A stretch of DNA of 64,000 nt from Epiperipatus broadwayi (GCA_028023455.1 JAQFVV010000320.1:432001-496000), one strand, 5' to 3'; numbered from the stretch's first letter, positions 35,170-46,767 are shown. The notes: generated by a model from the sequence alone, not told the origin. Numbers and translations are program-made.

Positions 35170-36085
35170 TTACTAATGAGTTTTGTTCAATAGATATTTC
35201 TGTAAAGAGCTTTATTAATATATATATATTAATTAAATTATGATCAGTGATGTATAGTTTATCAATTAGAGTGATATTACGTTTTTTTAGAGATGCAAAA
35301 TATAATTGCACAAAACAAAAGTATTATAATTACATAGTCAAAGAAACCCTTAATTAAGCATTTAAATTGTTGGGATTTAATGACGTGTCATTAAAGTAAA
35401 TAATAAATTTGCAAAAAAATAATTTAAATTAAAGCAATCACATATAAACATAAGAGTTATTTTGACAATTTTTCTTTTTAGTTTATATTTCATACTTTTA
35501 CTACTATATAGAGATTAAAAACCGAAAAAGATGTATACCTCTATATATGCACTTCAATATTTTGAATAATAATGATATTAACTTTGTTTAAAATTAAAAA
35601 TACCACGTGTGGGGGGGGTGGGTGATAAACCTTATTAAAAAAGTTAGTACAATTTTCAATAATTGTAAATGACACGAATTAGTTCAGAGAGAGCATATTA
35701 TTAATTGAACTGTGGACTACAAGTCCAATCTCTGAGAAGGAATGAGCAATTTTTAAAAAGTGAATTATTTGCACTATTTTAATCAATTTGGTGTTTTCTG
35801 GTTTGACTTCAAAAATTAGTGAACTGCTTTGATATCTGAAGTGTTTTACAGCTATATTGAGGCAAAGTGTAGCTTTTTCAAATATATATATACATATATA
35901 ACTTGAAGCTTTTTAGAGGAATTTAATATATCTTTATAGTTTGTGATATATTTATTTTTATCAAGAAATTTTATTGTGAGCTCAAAGAATTACATTATAG
36001 CAATAACAGAGTTATGTTGTTAACAGACACTATAATAAAGGTTATATAACCCAATATCAACATTCTGGGCAAAAAAAAATCAACT
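35170..36085. other. A+T-rich DNA, nothing identified
   Basis: No gene recognised. A GTGGGGGGGGTGGG tract sits at about 35610. Confidence 0.4.
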
Positions 36086-36091
36086 GTTTAA

Positions 36092-36440
36092 TCACAAATT
36101 ATTCATTGCTATAAGACTCCATGTAACATTGTAGATATTTGTTGGAGCTAATTTTTCATCTCTGTTTCTGATAGCCTGAAGTTTTTCCAGAAGTAATTTC
36201 TTATGGTCAACCAAGCTAGGGCCATAAATGAATGTGCATCTAGTTGACCAATAGACAAACAGCAGAAAAATTATGATTCTTATAAATGGAAAGATCCCAT
36301 TGGATATGCTAGAAATCGGTTCAGTGAGGAGAGGCACTCTAGTTTTGTATATGAATGCAATAAAGTCTTTGTCCCATTGGAATGATGTACAATTGCTCAG
36401 AATATGTATTATTGTGTCATCATCCCATTTGCATAATAAT
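36092..36440 (-). pseudogene. Possible LINE C-terminal coding end
   Basis: An open minus-strand stretch of about 115 codons includes CKWDDDTIIHILSNC, which resembles the second half of a LINE C-terminal zinc knuckle (C-x8-H-x4-C, first Cys pair incomplete). It then reads KLLLEKLQAIRNRDEKL and ends at 36092. It is unusually open for this window. A host exon is a less likely alternative. Confidence 0.35.
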
Positions 36441-36624
36441 AGTTTGAGATTTTGTAAAGAAAAATTAATAGTTTGTGATTTTGTTAAGAAGGATCATTAT
36501 TTTACAATAATCATGATTACCAACTCATTGAAAAAGAGGGTATTTTTAGCTATAACAATGTTTGCATTACAATGCTGCATAGAAAAACAAATATGTTTAA
36601 TAAAAAATTTTGTGATCTGACTAA

Positions 36625-38280
36625 TAAATATACAAACTGCCATTTACATGTGTGCATGCACATCATTTGAGAAATAAAAATGTAAACTGCCTAAAAATTA
36701 GAATAAAAAATTAGTTTATGCATTTGGACATATTTTATATATGTACTTTGTAATATGTAAAATAATAAGAATAAATTACAATGTAAAGGAAGAGGGATAA
36801 ATGTTTTTGATATGCGAGAGAATTTGAATTGCATAGTTTCTAAAAATCTAACTTTAAACCTTTTCTAGTTTGCCTTTCCTGAACTAAGTTGTAAATAAAA
36901 TTTCTCACATTTCATAGTAAAATAAGATGAACAAGGCTAAATATAATATTAAAATTTTAGAATTGATAATATTTTAAAGGTTATTATTAAAAATTTTAAA
37001 GTCGTCATTGAGTTTTACTTCTTTCTATGTTATAAAATGTAAATATAAAGAAGAGAACTTTTATATCATTTATGTATTAAAAAAAACTTGAAATTGTATC
37101 CACAATATGTTTTGAAGAGAGTAAACAGGGTGTTTGTAAAAAATATATTGTTGTAATGACACAAAGGTTATATTTTTCCTAGCAGATGAACTAGGCATTG
37201 TTATTAGTATTCTAATTTCAGAAGTGTAGTTGTCTGACTCCATATTGCTTGCATGGCAGCACAATCTACTTTTGAAGCAATGTTTCAATGATCCATGCTG
37301 AAGAAAGAACAGCCACTAGTTAAAAGTTTGTTCAACCATGATTTGGATAGCTATATTTTGTTGACTATTTTTAAAGTATATGTGGTTAGATAACCAAAAA
37401 CCATACCAGACAAAATGACCGGAAAATACAGTCGGATCCAGAAAAAGATGCTGAAGTTTGCAAAACTAGCTTGTGCAATGCCTCTATAATGTCATGTAGG
37501 ACAAAAGGAACAATGCTGTTTAAATTACACAAGAGATATTGATATATAAGGTCACCAGTGCTGCTGTATTTACTCTCTCTAACATCACCAGTCAGTGTTC
37601 AAGGAGAAGACCATTATTGAAAAATACTAAGAAAATCAAAATCATAGTTTGTGATTGTTTTAATATTTAAGGTGGTAAGATCTTATCATTATAAATACTA
37701 TAAGACTTTACACTTAAATTTAAAAATATCTTTTATTACTATGATATTTAATGTTTGCAAGTATATGCAACAGTTTTATTTATTCATTGTTAGCAAATTG
37801 TTACATTTTTTTATTAATCCATTTAGTTTGTGTTTATCACTCAATTCAAATATATGTTTTTTTACATTCATATGCTAGTAATTATCCATATCTCTGAGAA
37901 ATCATGCAATCCACTGGGGGACATTATGGAATGACTGTAATAACTGATGATGACCATTTCTTTAAAAGTTTTCTCAGACTAAACTTTCTTTTTTAGAAGG
38001 TTTTGGTGCCTTTGAATTTTTTTTATTATTATTACAACAGAAAAACAAATAAAATACTTTTGGAAATATTTGTACTTTTAAATTATAAATCATCATCATC
38101 ATATTGGTTAATATTATTATGTATTTTAATTGAATCATTTTTTTTTAAATTGACTTTCATTAACCATTTATCTATTTATTTATTTGAACCAAACTTACAA
38201 TACATAGTGAATATATTATTATAGAATGTGTTATATATATATATATCACCTGTTCACCATTCTTTATGCTTACACAAGCT
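36625..38280. other. A+T-rich DNA, nothing firmly identified
   Basis: A less A+T-rich part at 37250-37600 has no frame or repeat I can name; CTGATGATGACC at about 37937 resembles the Penelope tail motif but is isolated. Confidence 0.35.
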
Positions 38281-38288
38281 ATTTTTCA

Positions 38289-38530
38289 CAAAAGCAAATC
38301 TCTCCATACAGTAGCACCACTCAGTGCAAGCCAGAGTAATCAATGGGTGCAGGAAGGTTTGTGCTCTCAGATCCAAGGTGCTTCACTGATGAATTCCACA
38401 AGCTAGAAATTAGTCTGGGGATCTTGGTTGAGTAATCACTAGATAGAGACTTTATGCACAAACCTTCTTCCATCCATTGATTGCTCTGCCTTGCCCTGAG
38501 TGGTGCTACTGTATGGAAAGTTTTGCTTAT
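38289..38530 (+). mobile_element. Foldback element carrying a hammerhead core
   Basis: Terminal inverted repeats of about 60 bases (AAATCTCTCCATACAGTAGC, ACCACTCAGTGCAAGCCAGA on the left) enclose an insert that is inverted relative to the copy at 32421. Flanking TCACCTGTTCACCATTCTTTATGCTTACACAAGC parallels the flank of other copies. Confidence 0.8.
38376..38433 (+). ncRNA. Hammerhead ribozyme, third family, core intact but stem II weak
   Basis: CTGATGA (38390-38396), a poorly paired stem II (ATTCCACAAGCTA), GAAA, zero-loop stem III ATTAGT, cleavage position C, then TGGGG pairing with CTTCA (two G-U pairs). After an internal loop CTTGG pairs perfectly with CCAAG. The two-part stem I matches the layout of the 49-kb array ribozyme. 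Confidence 0.65.
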
Positions 38531-38534
38531 AAAT

Positions 38535-38887
38535 ATAGTTGATATCCAGCTTCAAACCCATCTTTCATTTAATATAAATATCAAACACATGTACAATGGA
38601 AGTTTTATTACTTTGATATATTACATCTCTAATTAATAAATTAAAATATATATTAAGAATACAAGTAATATAGTCATTTTTAATAATACAAATAATTAAT
38701 AATCATTTATATTTTATTAAAAGGCTATTATATGGTGAATTTACATATAAGTACAGTAGTAGTAGTATTTGAAATATGACATGAGATGGGCTAATTAAAT
38801 AAATAATATATATATCATTAAAAACCAGTCAACACTTAGACAAATCCATTATCAATAACAATCAACAAACTGAAACTTGAGCATTAT

Positions 38888-38918
<31 letters not shown>

Positions 38919-40245
38919 AGTAATACTTTGGGTACAATTTGAAAATTGTAATTGCTATTTGTAATATTATAATTGACTATTTATTAATCTGCCTTCAGAA
39001 CAGATTCTATTCATCTGTTTAAGGAAGTTTATTTAAACTTCTTTGCATCAATAATTTCAATCTCTGTGGTCAAATTGCAATTTTTGATGTCTATATTAGA
39101 CCATAAATAAAGATGGGATTTCACCTTTATTGTTAAAAGGAGTTGCCTTGACAACAGTTTGAGATTGTTGATTATTATCTATATTGGAATTGTCTAAGTA
39201 TTGATTGGTTTCTAATGGGGTATGACATATTCAAATGTTTAGATTTGAATTATTTCATTATATTCATATTTGTCCAAAAGATCTAATATAGAGCAGCCCG
39301 GGTTTTTTATGTTTAACTTATTTCACATATTTTTTTTGCTTAAGTGTGGCATCTTTCAAATATTTAAACCATAACACCTTAAAAAGGAAACTATATTATG
39401 TAGTAAGTAGTTTTCATATTTTTCTCTTCCAGAATAATACTTTTGGACAAATGGACATTGGAGTGGTTCTCACAGTTTTACATAAGTATATTAAATTTCA
39501 AATGTTTACTTAAACTCTAACTCCTCCAAAAGTTATGTGTGGACAGATAAAAGGCAGAAACTGCCTTTTAATAAGCCATTAATAAAGTATTAAACATATA
39601 TATTCATATTTGTACAAAGAAAAATATTTTTAAAATTACTAGAAGACGAGCAGCTAGCTATTTCTTTTATTGAAAGACGTTACTCTAAGATTCCTATACA
39701 TCTAATGGAAAGAAAAATAACAAATATTGATCAATATTGGATATTTTATTTAGAAAATGTAGGGGGGGGGGAGGTTGAATTCTGATAAAGAGATTCCCAT
39801 GGATTTAAAAGAAATATATGATCAGATCTAAATTAGATATATGTAAAAATTAAAGAAAATCAAACCCACTTATATAATGATAATATATCCAAAGCAAAAT
39901 ATTTATTTTTAGATAGTGACATGATACATGCACTTCTGGTAATCTTTTATTTACATTAACTTTTTCTGATAATTTTTTCTAGTTTTTATTTTAGATATGT
40001 TAGTTTCATGTAAGCAGATAAGGAACTAAATCAAGGATGTTTTTATCATCTTATCTTTGGGATATATTTAGCTTTGGTACTACAATACTGCCATGGGAGT
40101 TATGTAAATAAAAATAAAAATGCCAGTGAAATCAATGAAATTTTTACATTACATAAATGATCTGATCATTTGCATTATATAATGACAAGTAATGATTAAT
40201 AAATTGCAAAAAGAAAACCATCAGACAAATTTCAAAAGGAATATG
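38535..40245. other. A+T-rich DNA with a (TA)n tract and a half MITE
   Basis: A TA microsatellite lies at about 38891-38919. A half-copy of the 25862 foldback element lies near 39115-39190. A G-run (39763-39772) is isolated. No gene recognised. Confidence 0.45.
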
Positions 40246-40249
40246 AGAA

Positions 40250-40845
40250 AATATAAGTATGCAAAGTAGAAAATGGGAGAACTAAAAATCTTATAATAAT
40301 AGGCAATTGAAAGATTAGAGAAAATGAAGTGTTACAAGATTAATGTATAAAATAAATATCAGAGATAAGATTTTGGAGTAAATACCTAAGAATTAGAATA
40401 TTATAAGAGTTCTAAATACACCTTTATATTGACATGGAACTAATAATAAAAACAAAATAGAGCATATATAAAACTCTGCTACAGTGTAATACTAAATATG
40501 AACATAAATATGGAATGTAAATAAAAGAAATAAATTGCTAATCGTGAAGTGAAATTTTTAAAAAGAAGTATAAAGAATACTGGATTACATAAAGTAAGAG
40601 TGTGATAATTTGAAGGAAAATGATAGTGGAGAAAAATATTGTGGGTGAAAGATGAAATGCAAAGACTTTCACTTAAAATATTAAAGTGGATATAATTTGA
40701 AAAAATAAGTGAGAATATCCTAACCAAACTGTCAGGATGATCATGAGAAGTAGAAATATAAAAAGATGAGAATTGTCAGAATAGTAAAAAATATGATATT
40801 GGCTGTGAAAAAAATGTTGAGAATCATACAAATTCTGCAAAAAGA
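40250..40845 (+). pseudogene. Decayed LINE ORF2 3' part
   Basis: Across three frames the text keeps the order seen at LINE ends: ANREVKFLKRS-K-T-LHKVR, EMQRLSLK-LKWI, then I-RMSEN-I-NQT-RM, corresponding to the E-M-R-F-L-R and W-x-G-H-x-x-R-M blocks. It stops immediately before the mariner element. Many frameshifts. Confidence 0.45.
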
Positions 40846-40851
40846 TAATTA

Positions 40852-41611
40852 TGAGAGGGGACCAAAAAATAACCAGAATTTTGTAATAAAAAATTGTATA
40901 TTTATTTTTACAAATTGCAAATTGAATATAATGCAATGAACTGATCTAAACATGTTTTTTTATTTTTTGAAGTAGTCTGGAAATATTTGCAAAATGCCTT
41001 TTAACACCTCCATCATTTTTTTCGTTGTCACTTCTAAGTCTGCCACAAAAAAGAGACATTTTTCATTTGAGATCTTAAAAAGAAGTCACATGAAGAGAGA
41101 TAAGCTGGGTCATGCTGAATTTAATTATAACTTGGTTTCACATTCAAGCTCTTCTGCTCTAGCATGTAGTCATGATGAAACATGCACTCCTCACTTAGCC
41201 ATAAAACAGGATGTTTACATTTTATTATATCACATAAAAGGTTTAGAAATTGTAGGTTTTAAATGCCTAATCATTACAAATGTGAAGAATGCCATTTGCA
41301 TCCAAAAGAAAAAATCAGAATGCTTTTCCAGAGCAATCTGCTTATAAGCCCATTTCAAGTATTACACCTGTTTTCCCTGGCATTTTCCCTAAAAGAAAAC
41401 AGAATTTCATGTTGTTTCAACTTTTCAGCTACTATAAAAAAATTGACAAATATGAAAAATGCTCTTTTATGTATGATTATGATTTTACATGATATTATTT
41501 GGCAGATTGGTGCAGAAAGGTCCTCAGAAGAGATATTTAGAATAAGAATCATGTACTATGGCAGATATGGTTACCAGAGAATAATTCCAGTTATTTTTGG
41601 ACACTCCCTCA
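40852..41611 (-). mobile_element. Mariner-family transposon, inactive, about 760 bp
   Basis: Ends TGAGAGGGGACCAAAAAATA (left) and TGAGGGAGTGTCCAAAAATA (right, inverted), each flanked by TA, the mariner target site. On the minus strand the remnants read HHDYM, then FVADLEVTTKKMMEVLKGI and F-DYFKK-K, which match the late part of a mariner transposase. The rest is shortened or scrambled. A usual mariner is about 1.3 kb, so this copy is internally deleted and has many stops. Confidence 0.75.
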
Positions 41612-41614
41612 TAT

Positions 41615-42120
41615 ATACAAATTAAAACAAACAAGTATAAAATAATTATGTACATTATATATCTAGATGTTATATTATGAATAACTGAAAAGTTTGTGTT
41701 CTTGGGTTCACATAAAATGAGCAACATCAGAAATAATAAAGATCAATCACAATCTATGGAACTTGAGCTCTATTGCCACTCTACCAGGATCTAAATTACT
41801 TAAATAGTATTTTATATAATAGCTTAGTTCTAACTTGTGAATTATGAGAATACAAGACTTCATCTCTATTTCAAGTAAATCTTCTTCATCATCTGTGCCA
41901 AGTCCCTATATCTCTAACCACAATCAGAATAATTTAAATCTCATTGATACTGTGCACATTTAACTCACTTTTTTTCAAAAAGTGCACATAAAATATACAT
42001 GAATATCAAATGTAATGCTCTTATAGTTAACAAGTGAACATAGTTTACAATTCAGGATTTGGCTATTATATAATATTTAGTTAAATAATAAGCTAATAGA
42101 GATTACTGGAATAGTCTCAT
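41615..42120. other. A+T-rich DNA, nothing identified
   Basis: No gene or bounded repeat recognised. Confidence 0.4.
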
Positions 42121-42149
42121 TTATAATTTAGAATTGTTGAGTGTTATAG

Positions 42150-42840
42150 TGTTAAGGAATGGGATAGAAGAGTAGATGCATTTATATAAAGAATAGGGAG
42201 TTGGAGAGATGGAGAACTAGTATGGAAAGTAAAAAGAGTTTAAATATATATAGAAGTAAACAGAATACTGGGTGTGAGTTAATTTATGATAATAGCAAGG
42301 AAAGTAGTTTACTATTTAAGATTTGAATGGGATTTTTAGCAACAAAGGAATATACACATAAATGGGAAAATGTGGGTGATTTAGTCTGCAAGTTATGTAA
42401 AGAAGGCATAGAAATATTAGGCAGCTGTTAATTGAATGTAAATGCCTGAAAGCAGAAAGGGTACAAATAATGAAGTTGTGGAAGAATAAATATAAAGAAA
42501 GTGATTATACAAAAAGTGGGTTATTGGTTTTTATGCTGGGTTTGGGAGAAGGATAATTTAGATATAAAAGCCATGGAGTTGACAAAGATTATGTTATGGA
42601 AATGGGATGGAGCAGGATAAAGAAGAATATGGAAAAACTTAGAGTGGAGAATGGAAAGGGAAGTTAAAATTGCTAACCAGTTTCTCTGGACAAAATTGCT
42701 GAGAGATTCCCGACTCCATATAAGGAGAAGTCACAGAGCACCACAACACATCACATCAATGAAAAATAGGGAAAAAACTAAAGATAAAGGAAATGAAAGA
42801 AATAGAGATTTTATTACTTTTTTTTTGCTTAAATCTTTAT
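42150..42840 (+). pseudogene. LINE ORF2 C-terminal end
   Basis: Frames read SKKSLNIYRSKQN, LLFKI-MGFLATKEYTHKWE, VCKLCKEGIE followed by a shifted LLIECKC-like piece (a C-x2-C knuckle with its His/Cys half out of frame), WVWEKDN, and finally 42651-42839 REVKIANQFLWTKLL. This order of L-F-K-x-R-x-G, knuckle and helical end is common at the end of LINE proteins. Confidence 0.6.
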
Positions 42841-42968
42841 AATAAAAATAAATAATATGAAGGTAAATAGAAAAATAATTAAATCGGAATTGTAGAAATA
42901 ATTTGTTAATTAGGAATAAGAAGTGTTATGTTTTTAAAGACAAGAAAATGTTTAATTTGCCTATTAAA

Positions 42969-43041
42969 CCACTAAACATCACATGATTCCCATGTGCTTA
43001 CACAAGTTGTTAAAACAGAGGCACTACTATATGGAGAGTTG
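42969..43041. mobile_element. Half-copy of the foldback hammerhead family
   Basis: CACTAAACATCACATGATTC, CATGTGCTTACACAAGTTGT and CTATATGGAGAGTT match the outer end and terminal repeat of the 32.4/38.3-kb elements. The rest is missing. Confidence 0.55.
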
Positions 43042-43044
43042 TGG

Positions 43045-43560
43045 ATTTGGTGCTAACAAGGTTTCTCTGTCCTATGTATAGAAACTTTAAATTTCATTTA
43101 AAAGAAATATTTACATTGTATTATACTAGTATTATAAGATATAGCTCCGTAATATATTAATTAAATAATTAGTTAAGTTATATCTAGTATACCCATCAAT
43201 AAAATAATACAAAAATAAGCAATAATTATTATTAATCCATGACAAATCCTAAACTGAATGGATGCTTACCAAGAAGAGTTTTAAACAAACCTATCTTATC
43301 AAAGTTGATCATGATGACCATGAAAAAATCATTCACTAAATATTATTGTTTTTATTGATTAATGTCAATGGCATATATATATATATGTAAGCATTAAAAA
43401 ATGTATAATATTAAAAATATATATTTCACTTTAATTTTATATTTTCTATTGATTTCATTTCCTTATCTGGTATTGTTAATTGATGTACGGATAAAAAATT
43501 GATACACTTTGGTTTTAGCTACAGATTTTTTTTTAAAATTTCTCATTTATTTAAATCATG
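43045..43560. other. A+T-rich DNA, nothing identified
   Basis: No gene or bounded repeat recognised. Confidence 0.4.
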
Positions 43561-43562
43561 CG

Positions 43563-43684
43563 AGTAGATCATTTGGCATGTTATGTTGAACACATAAGTT
43601 TTCGTCCGATCACCAAAGTTAAGCAGTGTTTGCTCAGTTAGTTCTTGGGAGAGAGACCGCCTGGGAACGCTGATTGCTGTAGGC
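43563..43684 (+). rRNA. 5S rRNA-like sequence (pseudogene or 5S-headed SINE)
   Basis: Nearly the full length of a 5S rRNA can be followed: CATGTTATGTTGAACACATA, TTCGTCCGATCACCAAAGTT, AAGCAGTG, GTTAGTTCTTGGGAGAGAGA, CCGCCTGGGAAC, TGCTGTAGGC. The A-box/IE region (AGTTAAGCAGTG) and C-box (GAGACCGCCTGGGA) are close to consensus. The 5' strand is degraded (TAGATCATTTGG) and there is no clear T-run terminator. Either a dispersed 5S pseudogene or the head of a SINE3-type element. Confidence 0.75.
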
Positions 43685-43689
43685 CAGCT

Positions 43690-44515
43690 TGATTTCTTTC
43701 TGATATGTTTTGTTGTTAAGATCCTTCATACAAACTTGGGTAATGAGAGAGAAAAATAAGTAGGTTTATTTGTATCCCAGTGTAGAAATCTCAACCCTTA
43801 AAAAAGTGTATTCGGAATGCAATAATATATAATAATAAAAATTAAATACAATTTTTTTAAATGCCGGCCCGTTAATCCCAATATGTAAAAAACCTTCCAC
43901 ATATTAATCCTAACTATTTTATGAACACAGACATCGTTGGCTTATATATAATCTACTATATATGAATATGGAAATGAAGTTTGTTTCGTAAAATAAAACA
44001 AGATTTATAAAGTAAATGAATATATGGAGAATTATTTATATATTAAATAATAAAAAGAAAAAAATTATTTATTGTTTGTGTTTAAACAAATCATTCGACA
44101 ATACAAATTTCAATTTTTTTTTAATATATATATATTTCCTAGAATTTATTTCTAATAAATTTTTTATTGAAATTTCAAAATTTATTTTTATATGTTTTTT
44201 CCTCCAATCACAAGACATGAGTTCAAAAAATATAAATTGAAGTAGGAAGTATTCTTTAATTAAAACCAACAACTTAACAATCAATGAAATTCCAGACTAA
44301 AAAATTTACAATTTAAATATTGCAACATTAGCAATCGAATATTCATTGTTAGAAAATATTAAATATTTCTATATTTAATTAATTCATTATGATTCAGTCT
44401 ATTAATAAATCTATCATGAGATTTTAATACATGTATTTATACATTTAGATTATACTATCAAAGAAAGCATATCATGAGGCCATTGCTTACTTTTAGCATT
44501 TACATTAGTTATACT
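43690..44515. other. A+T-rich DNA, nothing identified
   Basis: No gene or bounded repeat recognised. Confidence 0.4.
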
Positions 44516-44519
44516 AATA

Positions 44520-44573
44520 AAGTTTCCAATAGATGTCTCTGGAATAAACTCCAGAGACATCTATTGGAAACTT
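44520..44573. repeat. Perfect 24-bp inverted repeat (hairpin)
   Basis: AAGTTTCCAATAGATGTCTC plus TGGA is mirrored exactly after a 6-base loop (ATAAAC). No decay in 24 pairs suggests a recent origin. A related single arm (TTTCAATAGGTGGTGTTGGA) lies near 44699. Confidence 0.9.
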
Positions 44574-45105
44574 GAATTATCATTGGATAATATAGTGTAG
44601 TTTTTTGTTTAAACTCAAAATTAGTTATTGATTATTGGTCTTTTAATCATGGGATTTGATGTGACACTATCATCTAATGTCTACTGATTACTGAAGCTTT
44701 CAATAGGTGGTGTTGGAATAAAATAAATACAGTAGTAGCTTGTTGGTTGATTACTTAACAACAATTTACTATAACAGCATTGATTTAAATTGTATATCAC
44801 AACTATTTTGACAATTTTTTTTATAATGCATGAATGGATGTAGCAGGTACAATTTTTTAGAGTATTATTCTGTCTTTTTTCTACAGGGAATTTAAGTTTG
44901 TGTATATCTCCAGAAATTTTTCATACTTTACAGTTATTGGGAACTGCTTTGTATACTGCTTATGTAATATTTTTGTGTTGACTAAATGGCATCTAGGTCT
45001 AGTAGTATTTGTGGTAACAAAGGATAATTAAATTAAATATCAAAAACAATAAATATATTTATTTTTAAATTTATGTTTATTGGTATAAGTAAAGAAATTT
45101 GTCAA

Positions 45106-45187
45106 GCATTGGTGGTCGAGAGGTCAGCAACAGCTGCCTTAAAAAAGCAGTTGTCCCAGGTTAGCGGGTTCACTTCCCGGCTGATGC
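45106..45187 (+). repeat. tRNA-like SINE, tRNA-only copy 1
   Basis: GCATTGG at the 5' end pairs with the 3' end CTGATGC through two G-U pairs. D-arm-like GGTCGAGAGGTCAGC, anticodon-arm-like CTGC/GCAG, and T-arm GCGGGTTCACTTCCCGG follow. Immediately 3' is TATGACAC, shared with the copy at 46057. The enlarged anticodon/variable region makes it a pseudogene or short SINE rather than a tRNA gene. Confidence 0.7.
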
Positions 45188-45216
45188 TATGACACATGGA
45201 AATATATAATTTAAAG

Positions 45217-45614
45217 CAGGGGTTCCCAACCTTTTTGCACTTAAGAGCACATTCTATAATACCGGCCAGGTGGCGGACACCATTTATTTTTTCAACCAGG
45301 TGGCGGGCACCATTTATTTTTTCAATGTAAATTTATAGTTGGATATTGTTAATAATACACATAATGTACAAAAAAATATTTATTTCAAAAATAAAATTTT
45401 AACATATAATTAATTTTTATATTTTTATGCTGTAAAAGTATAGTATGCCCTACAATTTGATTACAATATAATACAATAATTTATAAGAAATTTTAAAAAT
45501 TAAATTTATTTGTATCAGATAAATAATTTTTTTATCGTGTTCGGATAGCGGCGGGCACGTGTAAAAGGGTCTGCGGGCGCCATGGTGCCCGCGGCATAGG
45601 GTTGGGGACCCCTG
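45217..45614 (+). mobile_element. Non-autonomous hAT element, 398 bp, perfect target duplication
   Basis: Ends CAGGGGTTCCCAACCTTTTT and GGTTGGGGACCCCTG form hAT-type inverted repeats. Perfect 8-bp target duplications, ATTTAAAG, lie at 45209-45216 and 45615-45622. Inside, a 31-base segment (CCAGGTGGCG-GCACCATTTA...) is tandemly duplicated. No transposase. The exact target duplication suggests a fairly recent insertion. Confidence 0.9.
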
Positions 45615-45832
45615 ATTTAAAGTAAGCAACAAGTTTGATTGTCTTTATAGCACTGTTTTATAAATCTAGTTCAATTATATGCTTAATATTGAAATGGAAA
45701 CCTTCCAATCTCTTTCCATTTCACCATCAACCTAATGACCTACTCATCTGAACTAGTTTCAAACCTATTTTAAATGTAAAAATGTTATATATAAGTCGAA
45801 TGGTAAAACTTTGCTATCATGGCCGCTTGAAT

Positions 45833-45985
45833 GGCATCATCCATTTACATACGAAAATACGCTATAATTGGCAGGTTTGATAAAATTATAGCGCAGAAAT
45901 CCTCATAATTATTCATAAAATGTTTTATTAATTTATCAGTCAATTCTTAATTATATTCGCTATTATATTCGTATGTGGATGGATA
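45833..45985. mobile_element. Foldback MITE, about 150 bp
   Basis: Left arm GGCATCATCCATTTACATAC, GAAAATACGCTATAA; the right arm (TATATTCGCTATTATATTCG, TATGTGGATGG) is its imperfect mirror. Non-coding. Confidence 0.65.
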
Positions 45986-46056
45986 ATTTAAACCTTGGAA
46001 TAATGGCATAATGATTTATATATATATTTAAGATTAAATAAAAATAGTGTGTTCTT

Positions 46057-46139
46057 GCATTGGTGGTCGAGAGGTCAGCGTGACTGCCTTGCGCTTGCGG
46101 GCGGTTGCCCGGGTTGTGGGTTCGTGTCCCGGCCGATGC
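46057..46139 (+). repeat. tRNA-like SINE, tRNA-only copy 2
   Basis: GCATTGG pairs with CCGATGC (one G-U pair). D-arm GGTCGAGAGGTCAGC, arm ACTGCC/GGCGGT around an oversized loop, T-arm GTGGGTTCGTGTCCCGG (T58 instead of A58). The 3' flank is TATGACAC then A-run. Less A+T-rich than the surrounding DNA. Confidence 0.7.
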
Positions 46140-46144
46140 TATGA

Positions 46145-46765
46145 CACTTTAAAAAAAAATAATGTAAAATGTTTTATTTTTAAGATATATTTACGTTTTT
46201 CTGATTTAATGTTTTATAGATATAGCTGAAACTAAAGTATTTTCTTTAAATTTGTTTCTTTTTTAAATAAACAATATGGGGAAAATATGTTAAAAGTTAA
46301 AATAAAAATCATCCATTTATAATTAAAAATGAGAATTTTGTGTAAACAATAAGTCAATTAGTGACTGCACCCAGGATAAAAGTAAAATCTAGTTTACTGA
46401 TTGAATTTGTTTGCAACAAAAGACTTTATCATTAAATCAGAATACCATTACTTCTGCTAAGCTTTAACATTTTATAACACCTAAAAAGGAATTTAATTAA
46501 TGAAATCTGAATCAAAATTATATGATTTATATATTTTAATAATTTTAAGTAAATTAGAAATAACACCTCGGAGACTTTATCAGTAGTAGAAATTAGATTA
46601 TATGATTTTGTTTAATTAAAAGTCAATTGGTCCTGAGGCAAACGAAATTCCAAAAAGGTGTTAAGGCTTGGTGGAAATATATAAATAGGCCATATTTTAA
46701 GTGGGAAGATATACTCCATCTTGCTTTTGAAGAGCTGTAAATGAAAAGCTAAAAATTTGTTAATT
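46145..46765. other. A+T-rich DNA, nothing identified
   Basis: No gene or bounded repeat recognised. Confidence 0.4.
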
Positions 46766-46767
46766 TA

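Noticed and set aside
40994-41625. Plus-strand frames of 117 and 120 codons
   Set aside because: They are antisense to the decayed mariner transposase and have no domain of their own.
45450-45632. 60-codon minus-strand frame
   Set aside because: Lies inside the end of the non-coding hAT element.
45106-46139. Functional tRNA genes
   Set aside because: Oversized anticodon/variable loops, mismatched T stems and no T-run terminator; repeated 3' flank indicates SINE-like copies.
46047-46229. 60-codon frame over the tRNA-like copy
   Set aside because: Created by the tRNA-like sequence itself; no protein similarity.
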